Assembly (NCBI GenBank): GCA_041749075.1
Contig: JBGTBY010000024.1
Coordinates: 1 to 64,000, forward strand
Source of the DNA: CAMTWZ01 sp041749075
GTDB taxonomy: Bacteria > Bacteroidota > Rhodothermia > Balneolales > HLUCCA01
Direction of reading: 5' to 3'
Length of the DNA stretch: 64,000 nt
In this document: positions 50,600-58,862 of the stretch, piece after piece
How positions within the stretch are numbered: the first letter of the stretch is position 1
How the letters are laid out: each line of letters opens with the position of its first letter
Notes under the pieces: model-generated
Databases searched by the model: none
What the model was told of the DNA's origin: nothing
Seen by the model: the letters and a program-made list of their open reading frames with translations, nothing else
Position numbers and translations under genes: made by a program

Positions 50600-52888
50600 A
50601 TGAAGCGGATCTTCCTCCTACTCACGCTAGCCCTCACGGCAGCGGGAACCGGTTTCGCCCAAACCCGGACGGTGTCCATACCGGACACCACCGGCATACC
50701 GGGTACGGTTCTCCGACTGCCGGTTAGTGTGGCCGGCATCATCGCCTCGGATGGGGTGACATCCTCCCAATTCATCTTCACATTTCCTGATTCGCAGTTC
50801 GAATGGGTCGGGGTATCCCTTCAAGGCAGCCTGCTCGAAGAAACCGGATCTGTGCAATCCAATGCCCAGCTTAAGCGGGTAGCTCTTGCTTCGACCGATT
50901 CCATATCGAGCAATGGTGTCCTCTTCTATTTGGATTTGCGTGTGAAACAACATGCAAGCAGATACAGCACATTTGCGATCACTTTCGCATCCGCCCAATT
51001 GAATGAGGGTGTTCCGACCCTCACGACCGATAATGGATCCATCCGGGTTAAGGGAATGTCCTTGCAACCGGGGTTTGTGAACAACCTCCTGCTCACAGAC
51101 ACTTTGGCTCTTTCACTCACCGGCGATGGTCAAGCGCCATACGGTTGGTCCGTCAGCAATAACTCCATCGCCACCATCGATGCGAATGGTGTGCTACGTC
51201 CGCAAGCCCTCGGATTCGTTCGTGTGTTAGTCACCGACTCACAAGGTCTGCGTGATTCCACCAATATGATCCGGATTCAACCTGCGGCATTGGCAAATCT
51301 GACCATCAGCATGCCAGACACGACCACGCGTCAAACCCGCATGTTGCGGATGCCGGTTCGAACCACCGATCTCACCGGCATCGGAGCCACATCCTTCGAA
51401 ACGGTTGTGACCTATCCAACCAATGCGTTCACCTATCTCGGACTCGACACTGTTGGAACGAACATCGGAGGCGGACCTTTGCCAGTGGTCCATCAAACGA
51501 CCAACCAAATCCGTATCGCATATGCCTCGGACACGCCCTTATCCGGCTCAGGAGACTTGTTCGCCATTCGATTCCAGGTATCGCCAACGTACCAAGGTGG
51601 GGCCACCATCAGCTTTAGCGAAGCGCGGTTTAATGAAGATCTGATTCCCGCTCTCGATAACAGTTCGGTCAATATACTTGCCTCGCCAACCATCATTATT
51701 TCACCAGATCCTTTGCATACCACTCCCGGTCGGTCGATTGACATCGCTGTCTCGGGTGGAACCCCTCCCTACACGTTTAAAGTGGAGACTCCTGGTATCG
51801 TGACAATATCAAACGGCAGGCTTACAGGTATCGCTCCTGGAATCACCCGTATAAGTGTAGGAGATGATGCGGATTATGAGTCTTCTTGGGCAAGAGTGCA
51901 AGTGTTCAACATCGAAGCGCGGATTCCCGACACGACCGTGGTTTTTCCAGATACCATGCGATTACCGATCCGTGTCGAACCATTGAACGGACTCGGTATC
52001 CAATCCATCGAAGCCATCGTTCGATACGATACCACCTTGTTCCAATGGCTTGGGGTGCAACCAACGACGATGACCGAAGGGATGACCATCGAATCCGAAC
52101 GCATCGGCTCCGATATCAAAGTGGCCTTTGCCGGCACTCACGATTTGTCAGGAGAGGGTGATGTGATTCTACTTTCCTTCATTCCTCGTTCCCAAATCGG
52201 AAATATGGTTCGGATGCCGGTTAGCTTGATCCGATTTCGGTTCAACGAAGCCTCGGATTCGACGGCCACCGCTCAGTTGTTCAACGGCGGCATCACAAAT
52301 GATTGGGGGTACACCGCACCTGGCGTGCCAATCGCTCTGACTGCTGAGCCCGAACCTGGAACGGCAATCGTCATTCGACTCAATTGGATGGCTCCCGATG
52401 ATGATGGTGGTCAACCGGTCACCGATTACAGTATCGAATATCGAGAAACAGGTAGCGGCTCATGGCTGTCGTTTGCAGATGGGGTTTCATCCACAACCAC
52501 AGCGTTGGTCACCGGGTTATCGGATGGAACGTACGATTTCCGTGTCGCGGCTCGTAATGCGATCGGGTTGGGAGGTTACACCACTCCCGTATCAGCCACG
52601 GATATTCAAATAATGGATGCGCCACTTGAAACCGACTTACTAGGCAATTTCCCCAATCCATTCAACCCATCTACGGTGATCCGATATCAGTTGTCGGTTT
52701 CCGGTAACGTGCGTTTAGCGGTATACGATGTACTCGGTCGTCAAGTCGCCGTGCTGGCCGATGGCAACGTTCCAGCCGGGTCGCACCAAATTAGATTCGA
52801 TGCGGCGAACTTGGCCAGCGGCGTGTATGTCTACCGGCTCGAAGCAGGTGGACGCGTGTTTACGAGAACGCTTTTGCTCGTGAAATAA
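50600..52888 (+). CDS. T9SS-secreted protein with three cohesin-like domains, Ig-like and FN3 domains
   Basis: A 762-residue surface protein. Signal peptide MKRIFLLLTLALTAAGTGFAQ is followed by cohesin-like domain 1 (about 21-150), an Ig-like BIG-type domain (about 163-230), cohesin-like 2 (about 233-363), a second Ig-like region (about 363-438), cohesin-like 3 (about 437-568), fibronectin III (about 573-670) and a T9SS sorting domain (about 674-762). Each cohesin-like unit starts with xIPDTTx and ends in FxEAxFNE or LIRFRFNEA. ATG 50600 has GAGG upstream; a GTG at 50585 overlapping the previous stop is an alternative. Its 3' end overlaps the symporter gene by 29 bp. Confidence 0.83.
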   Translation: MKRIFLLLTLALTAAGTGFAQTRTVSIPDTTGIPGTVLRLPVSVAGIIASDGVTSSQFIFTFPDSQFEWVGVSLQGSLLEETGSVQSNAQLKRVALASTDSISSNGVLFYLDLRVKQHASRYSTFAITFASAQLNEGVPTLTTDNGSIRVKGMSLQPGFVNNLLLTDTLALSLTGDGQAPYGWSVSNNSIATIDANGVLRPQALGFVRVLVTDSQGLRDSTNMIRIQPAALANLTISMPDTTTRQTRMLRMPVRTTDLTGIGATSFETVVTYPTNAFTYLGLDTVGTNIGGGPLPVVHQTTNQIRIAYASDTPLSGSGDLFAIRFQVSPTYQGGATISFSEARFNEDLIPALDNSSVNILASPTIIISPDPLHTTPGRSIDIAVSGGTPPYTFKVETPGIVTISNGRLTGIAPGITRISVGDDADYESSWARVQVFNIEARIPDTTVVFPDTMRLPIRVEPLNGLGIQSIEAIVRYDTTLFQWLGVQPTTMTEGMTIESERIGSDIKVAFAGTHDLSGEGDVILLSFIPRSQIGNMVRMPVSLIRFRFNEASDSTATAQLFNGGITNDWGYTAPGVPIALTAEPEPGTAIVIRLNWMAPDDDGGQPVTDYSIEYRETGSGSWLSFADGVSSTTTALVTGLSDGTYDFRVAARNAIGLGGYTTPVSATDIQIMDAPLETDLLGNFPNPFNPSTVIRYQLSVSGNVRLAVYDVLGRQVAVLADGNVPAGSHQIRFDAANLASGVYVYRLEAGGRVFTRTLLLVK

Positions 52889-54182
52889 GGGTGGCCCCCA
52901 ACGCCACCCCCATCCCCGGGTAGAAGGGTTCGATGCCGGTCGACTCATATAAGAAGAGCATCCAAACCAGGCTGGTGCCGCTTGCGGCGAGCATCAGCCA
53001 GTGCATGTTTTTCACGCGAAATACTGGCATATAAACGCCTAAAACAGGAATCAGAAGCCCTGGAATGACCACCGTTCCGATGGTGTACCACAAGTCGATC
53101 ACATTCGGCATCAGCCAAATCAACACAACTGCAAGAATCGCGCTGATGAAGATTCCAATGCGTGTATGTGTCGGTCCGATGAGATCCCGACCGATCGTCT
53201 GACCCGATAAAAACATGAAGCTATCCAACGTGCTCATGATGGTGGCCAACAAACCAACGAAGAACAAGCCGAGTAGTCCGGATGGGAGCAAGCGCGTCGC
53301 CATTTCGGGATAGACAAGCGCAGCCGTTTCGAGATCGGGCAGCATCACACGTCCATATAAGGCGGCAAGTATCGTGCTGGCGTCGAAAATGAACCAAAAT
53401 CCGATGGAGGTAAGGATGCCTTTCCTTGCTATAGCAGGAGTTTTCGCTGCCGCGCATCGCTGATGGAAGCCGGGATCGACGAACGTCCAGATGGCGATGA
53501 AGAACCATACAAACAGATAAGATATGGAATGTCCACCGGTTAGGTTTTGATGGGCTTCCGGTAATTGCTTCCAGATCTCTACTGGCGATCCGAGCTCATG
53601 CCAGGCGAATCCAATAAGTACAAAGAATCCCAGATACATGAGGACGACTTGCAAACGATCGGTATTCACGACGGCGCGAAAGCCGCCAAGCGCCACATAA
53701 CCCGCTATTAGGAGAGACAAAGTGATAGAGACAAGAGACAAGGAGAGCGAGGGGAGGAAGAAGAGGACGAGGAGGGAGCACATGAGCAGATAGGGCGCCG
53801 GACTCACCAGTACCGCGATCCCAACTGCCGATACGATTCCTGCCGGACGCCCATGGGCCGCCGTAACCGCATCCGGAATCGTCACATGCGCCATTTCCCG
53901 GATTTTCGGCGCCAAGAGCCATGCGAACAGCATCGCGAAGATGTAGTACGGCAATCCGAACACCACCCATTGCGAAATCCCATACAAGTAGCCGAACTCG
54001 CCCACGCCGAGAATGCCTCCATACCAGGTGCTCACAAGCGTCGCCACGAACGCGGGCAAGGTGAGGGTGCGTCCGCTAAGCAAGAATCCGGATTCATCGC
54101 TGATTCCCGGCCGCTTATACAAGCTGATGGCCAGCAACGCCACCCCATATCCACCGATCAATGACCAGTCAAGCCAGGTCAT
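52860..54182 (-). CDS. Sodium:solute symporter family transporter
   Basis: A 440-residue membrane protein with about 12 helices. It shows SSS-family features: SGFLLSGRTLTLPAFVATLVSTWYGG, the GYVALGGFRAVVNTDRLQ block, the conserved LLATIMSTLDSFMFLSG segment, and Na+-site small residues. The solute is unknown. The segment SLSLSLVSITLSLLI is encoded by a CTTGTCTC-type tandem repeat. Its 3' end overlaps the convergent cohesin-like gene by 29 bp, and its start overlaps the thiamine pyrophosphokinase gene by 14 bp, so those two are probably co-transcribed and the symporter could import a thiamine-related compound. Confidence 0.85.
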   Translation of the reverse strand: MTWLDWSLIGGYGVALLAISLYKRPGISDESGFLLSGRTLTLPAFVATLVSTWYGGILGVGEFGYLYGISQWVVFGLPYYIFAMLFAWLLAPKIREMAHVTIPDAVTAAHGRPAGIVSAVGIAVLVSPAPYLLMCSLLVLFFLPSLSLSLVSITLSLLIAGYVALGGFRAVVNTDRLQVVLMYLGFFVLIGFAWHELGSPVEIWKQLPEAHQNLTGGHSISYLFVWFFIAIWTFVDPGFHQRCAAAKTPAIARKGILTSIGFWFIFDASTILAALYGRVMLPDLETAALVYPEMATRLLPSGLLGLFFVGLLATIMSTLDSFMFLSGQTIGRDLIGPTHTRIGIFISAILAVVLIWLMPNVIDLWYTIGTVVIPGLLIPVLGVYMPVFRVKNMHWLMLAASGTSLVWMLFLYESTGIEPFYPGMGVALGATLISRAKAFS

Positions 54183-54783
54183 ACACCATCACGATCAAAT
54201 CGCCGCTCGTGTGCTGGATGCGGGCGTTGTACTGAGTGGCTTCGTTTGAACTTCCATCACGCCGGCCATTTTCCAAGGATTCGCGATACAACGGATATTT
54301 GAGTCCGTCGGTGATGATCCCCTCGACGATTCCGGATAATGGGTATAAGGACACGATCTGCCCTGGGCGCACCGATAGGGCAATATCCCCTTCCGATAGA
54401 TACAGCCAGCCATCTTTCATCCGGTAGATGATGGAATCGAACCGATGGCGGTACTGTTTCAGAACCGAGAGGTTTTTCAGGGTATGATCAAGGCGCTTTC
54501 CTGTCGCGCCCAGTACGATTATTTCGTCGAATCCATCGCGTTCGGCGCGGATGAGGGTTTTTTCAAGGTCATTCGTTTCCTGATCGGTATCGTGCTCGAC
54601 CGGCACTCCGGGGTACAACAGTGGATCAAAACTATCCAAATCGCCGACCACCAAATTCGGAATAAGCCCCATTTCGAGACAGGCATTCGCACCACCATCG
54701 GCCGCATAAAGGGCGTCGGCGCCGGGCAACCAGGTTTCCAAGGGCACAGGCAGTTCGCCCGCACACACGATGAGCAACTTCAT
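54169..54783 (-). CDS. thiN: Thiamine diphosphokinase
   Basis: A 204-residue enzyme making thiamine diphosphate from thiamine and ATP. Seen: YAADGGANACLEMGLIPNLVVGDLDS (substrate and Mg-binding acidic loop), HDTDQETNDLEKTL, VLGATGKRLDHTLKNL and the C-terminal thiamine-binding beta domain. Length matches the family (about 210). It is first in a two-gene minus-strand unit with the symporter and divergent from nrnA (26 bp apart). Confidence 0.9.
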   Translation of the reverse strand: MKLLIVCAGELPVPLETWLPGADALYAADGGANACLEMGLIPNLVVGDLDSFDPLLYPGVPVEHDTDQETNDLEKTLIRAERDGFDEIIVLGATGKRLDHTLKNLSVLKQYRHRFDSIIYRMKDGWLYLSEGDIALSVRPGQIVSLYPLSGIVEGIITDGLKYPLYRESLENGRRDGSSNEATQYNARIQHTSGDLIVMVYDLA

Positions 54784-54809
54784 GCGGCAAAAATACCCTA
54801 AATTCCCTC

Positions 54810-55775
54810 ATGTACTTCGATTCTTTTATTCGAGAGGTCAGCCGATACCGTACGGTTGCTATTCTGTCTCATGTGCGTCCCGATGCGGATGCGATCGGTT
54901 CCCAAACCGCATTGGCCATGTGGTTTCGCGCTCAGGGCGTGACGGCCTACGCCATGAACGATGATTCCTTGCCACGAAATCTGCTCTGGCTCAGCGACCG
55001 CTTTCCTGTGCGTCGCACCGATACCAAGCTACTGGCAGAGGTCGAAGCATACATCGTGGTGGATGGAAACGCCTTCCATCGGTTCGGAACCGGCGGCGAA
55101 TTCATCAGCCGGACAAAAAAACCCATTTTCATGATCGATCACCATCCCGATCCCGATCCCGGTTTCGTGGTGGCCGTTAATTCGGTGGAGGCCTCATCCA
55201 CCTGCGAGCTGATTTATCGCCTGTATCGAGAAAGTGACCTGAACTGGTTGTCGCGTGAAGCCGCAGAAGCCTTGTATTCGGGAATGATGACCGACACAGG
55301 CTCCTTCCGTTTCGATTCGGTGACACCCGATACGCATCTGTTCGTGTCCGAAATGATGGAGCGAACCCAGATGAACGTATCGGCCATCCATCGCAAGATT
55401 TATGACGGACGCAGTTTGGAACACATTCATTTGCTCAGCGATGTGATTCGCACCCTCGAGCTTCATGCCAATGGCACCATCGCCACGTTTTCGGTGACGA
55501 AAAAAATACTCGAGAAGCACCGTGCCGCTTACAGTGATTTGGATGGAATGGTGAATTACGGCCTCGGTGTGGCCGGAGTGAAAGCTTCCATCATGGCCTG
55601 TGAAGTGGCGGATGGCGTGAAACTCAGCCTCCGATCCATCGATCCGGTCGATGTGAACAAATGGGCACGGGAATTGAACGGAGGTGGGCATGTGCGCGCT
55701 GCCGGTGGCCACCATCCCGGACCAATGAGCAAAACCTTATTTGATGTCGTTCGAATCGGAATGAGCCAAGTATGA
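54810..55775 (+). CDS. nrnA: DHH/DHHA1 phosphoesterase, NrnA type (oligoribonuclease/pAp phosphatase)
   Basis: A 321-residue enzyme. N-terminal DHH domain: SHVRPDADAIGSQTAL, DGNAFHR, MIDHHPDP and YSGMMTDTGSFRF. C-terminal DHHA1 domain ends with the GGGHVRAAGG RNA-binding motif. NrnA degrades short oligonucleotides and 3'-phosphoadenosine 5'-phosphate. Its stop overlaps the HtrA-like gene (ATGA). Confidence 0.91.
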   Translation: MYFDSFIREVSRYRTVAILSHVRPDADAIGSQTALAMWFRAQGVTAYAMNDDSLPRNLLWLSDRFPVRRTDTKLLAEVEAYIVVDGNAFHRFGTGGEFISRTKKPIFMIDHHPDPDPGFVVAVNSVEASSTCELIYRLYRESDLNWLSREAAEALYSGMMTDTGSFRFDSVTPDTHLFVSEMMERTQMNVSAIHRKIYDGRSLEHIHLLSDVIRTLELHANGTIATFSVTKKILEKHRAAYSDLDGMVNYGLGVAGVKASIMACEVADGVKLSLRSIDPVDVNKWARELNGGGHVRAAGGHHPGPMSKTLFDVVRIGMSQV

Positions 55776-56935
55776 GAACATCCATCCTTTTTCTATCATT
55801 GGGCTTGGTGATGGCCTGCGAGCCGACGACTCGTCCCGACTCGGCGAACCGCTCGACAGAAGGATTGTTCACCATCACAGATAGATCCGATGGTGATGTC
55901 GATCCGGATGTCAAGATCACCGAAACGCGGATGAATGGTATCACGACGGCGGTTCAGAATGTGAGTCCGGCGGTGGTTACGATCACGGTCACCGAAGTGC
56001 AGCGCTCACAGATGTCCAACGATCCGTTCTTCGACCTTTTTTTCAATCAAGGTCAGCAACGCGAATTCGTCAGTAGCGGTTCGGGCTTCATCATTTCGGC
56101 GGATGGATATGTGGTGACCAACGAACATGTGGCTAATCGCAATGCAAAAACCATCAAGATCACGTTGTCCGATGGACGTGAATTCGACGCGATTCGTGTG
56201 GGATCGGATGAATTCACGGATTTGGCTTTGTTGAAAATCACATCCGGCACCGATTTTCCTTATGTGGAATTCGGGAATTCGGATGAGCTGATGGTGGGTG
56301 AATGGGCTATTGCGGTAGGAAATCCGTTCGGATTGTTTGAAGACGGCCAACCAACGGTCACTGTCGGCGTTGTGAGTGCCTTGAAGAGGGATTTCCGGCC
56401 AGATCCGCAGGATCCACGCATTTATTTGGGGATGATACAAACGGATGCCGCCATCAACCGCGGCAATTCGGGCGGACCCTTGGTGAACAGCCTCGGCCAT
56501 GTGATTGGCATCAACACCTTCATCTATACGGGAGGCACCGGAACCGGCTTCATCGGCCTCGGATTTGCCATTCCGAGCAATCGCGCCATCAAGATCCTCA
56601 ATCTTTTGGCTGAAACCGGAGAAGTGTCGCTGGATTATGACCCTGGATTCGAGTTCCTTCCTATCAACCGTGTTTTGGCCTATCAATACAATCTCCCGAC
56701 GGTTCAGGGGCTGTTTGTGGTGACGGTGAACCGAGACGGTCCAGCCTTTCATGCGGGAATCTTGCCTGGCGACATCATTTTACGGATCGGCAGGGAAGCG
56801 ATTCATGGCGCGCCTCATGCTTGGGCTCTTTTCCGAGAATATGCCGAAGGAGATACCATGAGGGTGGAAGTGATCCGTGAAGGACGCTTATATGAGGCCA
56901 ATATGAAGCTGCGCCGAAAAGTGGTGAACCCCTGA
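55772..56935 (+). CDS. HtrA/DegP-like serine protease lipoprotein
   Basis: A 387-residue trypsin-fold protease with lipobox LVMAC (cysteine about 16), catalytic H119 (TNEHVAN), D150 (FTDLALLK) and S233 (NRGNSGGPLV), and one C-terminal PDZ domain (about 290-380; VNRDGPAFHAGILPGDIILRIG). This is a DegS/DegQ-like layout tethered by lipid. Likely role: envelope protein quality control. Confidence 0.9.
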   Translation: MRTSILFLSLGLVMACEPTTRPDSANRSTEGLFTITDRSDGDVDPDVKITETRMNGITTAVQNVSPAVVTITVTEVQRSQMSNDPFFDLFFNQGQQREFVSSGSGFIISADGYVVTNEHVANRNAKTIKITLSDGREFDAIRVGSDEFTDLALLKITSGTDFPYVEFGNSDELMVGEWAIAVGNPFGLFEDGQPTVTVGVVSALKRDFRPDPQDPRIYLGMIQTDAAINRGNSGGPLVNSLGHVIGINTFIYTGGTGTGFIGLGFAIPSNRAIKILNLLAETGEVSLDYDPGFEFLPINRVLAYQYNLPTVQGLFVVTVNRDGPAFHAGILPGDIILRIGREAIHGAPHAWALFREYAEGDTMRVEVIREGRLYEANMKLRRKVVNP

Positions 56936-57019
56936 CGGGATTCTCCATTGCAACTGAGCCCTACCTCTTGTATTTTGCCGGTTCACAACGGGTAAGCAAC
57001 CTATACCAACAGAATCTCC

Positions 57020-57484
57020 ATGACGATCGATCAACGCAACAGTATCATCAGTATCGTTCTATCGATAGTAATTATCGGATTGGCGTACGTGCTCTACGAT
57101 TCCATCACAACGCCTTATCAGGCCAGAGTCAAACAAATTGAAGAACAGACTCGCGTTCGCGAGCGCTTGCAGAATGTTCGTGACGCACTCATTGCCTATC
57201 AGCGTGAGAAAGGGAAATACCCGCCATCGTTGGATAGTATTCAGGTTTTCTTGGAAACCGATCCGAAAATGATCGCTGGTCGCGATACGCTGTTCGTATC
57301 CAAATTGAACCCGACATTCGACATCAACACCTTCCTGCAATCTCCTCGTAGCCAGACTCGTTTCGAGTATGCGTTGAACGACACGCTTCGTCCGATGGTC
57401 TACTTGTTGAAAGATCCTGATTCGGACGATCTCATCGGAAGTCTCGATCGCACAACCCGATTGAACGCCCCAAGCTGGGATTAA
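57020..57484 (+). CDS. Membrane-anchored protein with coiled coil, function unknown
   Basis: A 154-residue protein with one N-terminal membrane helix (about 10-28), a coiled-coil stretch (YQARVKQIEEQTRVRERLQNV) and a C-terminal domain containing YQREKGKYPPSLDSIQVFLE, a phrase reminiscent of pseudopilin/GspG-type C-terminal domains. I do not assign a family. It lies next to a DUF3822-like gene, starting after an 84-bp spacer that carries its promoter, and ends exactly where the next gene begins. Confidence 0.75.
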   Translation: MTIDQRNSIISIVLSIVIIGLAYVLYDSITTPYQARVKQIEEQTRVRERLQNVRDALIAYQREKGKYPPSLDSIQVFLETDPKMIAGRDTLFVSKLNPTFDINTFLQSPRSQTRFEYALNDTLRPMVYLLKDPDSDDLIGSLDRTTRLNAPSWD

Positions 57485-58327
57485 GTGGTACTGGGCCTGA
57501 ATTTCGCCGGGCGGCACCTGCTCTACGCGGTGAGCGCCACTGGCAAGGTTGAGGTCCTGCATCATATCGGTCGAATCGCACTCACAGTAGATGCAACCCA
57601 AGCCCTGCGTCATCCCGATTCCGATTCGATGCCAGTCGTCATCGCGGCGGTGGAAAAACTCATCGCCCAGTTCGGCGCCACTCGCATCCGCATCATCCTT
57701 CCAGCAGAGCTCGAATGCTGGGCTACCGTTCCGAAACTGGTGTATGATCATCCCGCCGAGCGCGATGCCTATCTCGCCGTTCTGCATCATGGCAGCGATC
57801 GTGGCGACTTGGTTCCGATCTGGCACGACCTCAGCAACCGCGATTACAAATTGTTCTGCATCCGTTCCAAACCCACCTTGACCGGTTACAAGAACATCGG
57901 CGAACTCGCACCAGAGTATGATATCTGCAGTGAGTTCGAAGCCGGACAGCAATGGATTTTGCGTCAAGCATCGCAAGGCGGATTGCTCATGATCGGATGT
58001 TATGAACGATACTTGGCCGTCACGTCTTATGCCTTAGGCAAACTTCGCGCGGCAACCTGGATCCGCTTCGAAGATCCGTCCGATTTGAATTATATATGGC
58101 CCAACACGGCGATCTCCGCAAAATGGATGTCGGGCATCTACGACCGAGTCACCCTTTATGGTCCGTTGGCTTGGCAGTTCGCCGACATCCTAAAACCGTT
58201 TTGGGATGCCCAAGCGGAAGTCACCCGTTTGGATTCATTGCATCGAATCGGTGTCGTAGCGCCCGAGGAAACCTATGGATTTGGACTGGAAGAGGCATTT
58301 CCAGCTATCATGATGGCCATCGACTGA
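57485..58327 (+). CDS. DUF3822-like protein (actin-like fold predicted)
   Basis: A 280-residue protein starting at GTG 57485, directly after the previous TAA. The order VLGLNFAGRHLLYAVSATGK ... VEKLIAQFGATRIRIILPAE, its length and its position just before rsmD agree with DUF3822, a Bacteroidota-type family that I believe adopts an ASKHA/PilM-like fold. The family call rests mostly on synteny. It may form a pair with the small membrane protein upstream, as PilM does with PilN. Confidence 0.6.
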   Translation: MVLGLNFAGRHLLYAVSATGKVEVLHHIGRIALTVDATQALRHPDSDSMPVVIAAVEKLIAQFGATRIRIILPAELECWATVPKLVYDHPAERDAYLAVLHHGSDRGDLVPIWHDLSNRDYKLFCIRSKPTLTGYKNIGELAPEYDICSEFEAGQQWILRQASQGGLLMIGCYERYLAVTSYALGKLRAATWIRFEDPSDLNYIWPNTAISAKWMSGIYDRVTLYGPLAWQFADILKPFWDAQAEVTRLDSLHRIGVVAPEETYGFGLEEAFPAIMMAID

Positions 58328-58328
58328 T

Positions 58329-58862
58329 ATGAGAATCATCACCGGAAGCTTAAAAGGCAGAAAAGTGGATGTGCCTTCGACGGGGGTCATCCGTCCCACA
58401 TCCGATTTCACAAAAGGCGGCATCTTCAACATCATCGACGCTCGGAAAGGCATCGAAGACGCGCTTGTGCTCGATCTGTTCGCTGGAAGTGGAAACCTTG
58501 GGTTTGAAGCGATTTCACGAGGCGCAGCCTCGGTACTGAGTGTCGAAATGGATCGTGGAGCAGTGAAGTCGATCGACCAAACGGCGACCAAATTCGGCGT
58601 TTCGGATCAAATGACGGTTGTTTGCGCGAAAGTGGATGCGTTTCTGGCACGCGGATCGTTCCAATACGATATCGTCTTCGCCGATCCCCCTTATGATTAT
58701 GAAGATATGCCGGGCTTGGTCGATATCGTTCTCACCAGCTGGCTCAAGGAGGATGGTTGGTTCATCCTGGAGCATGATGTTAGACATACGTTCACCGCCC
58801 ATCCCAAGAACGTATTCGCAAAGCCCTATGGGAAAACCATTGTCTCGATTTTCAAATGTTGA
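58329..58862 (+). CDS. rsmD: 16S rRNA (guanine966-N2)-methyltransferase RsmD
   Basis: A 177-residue Rossmann methyltransferase: MRIITGSLKGRKVDVP, RPTSDFTKGGIFNI, SAM-binding VLDLFAGSGNLGFEAISRGA and catalytic FADPPYDYE (DPPY). Length fits RsmD (about 180-200). It starts one base after the DUF3822-like gene and overlaps the following T9SS nuclease gene by 7 bp. Confidence 0.92.
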   Translation: MRIITGSLKGRKVDVPSTGVIRPTSDFTKGGIFNIIDARKGIEDALVLDLFAGSGNLGFEAISRGAASVLSVEMDRGAVKSIDQTATKFGVSDQMTVVCAKVDAFLARGSFQYDIVFADPPYDYEDMPGLVDIVLTSWLKEDGWFILEHDVRHTFTAHPKNVFAKPYGKTIVSIFKC

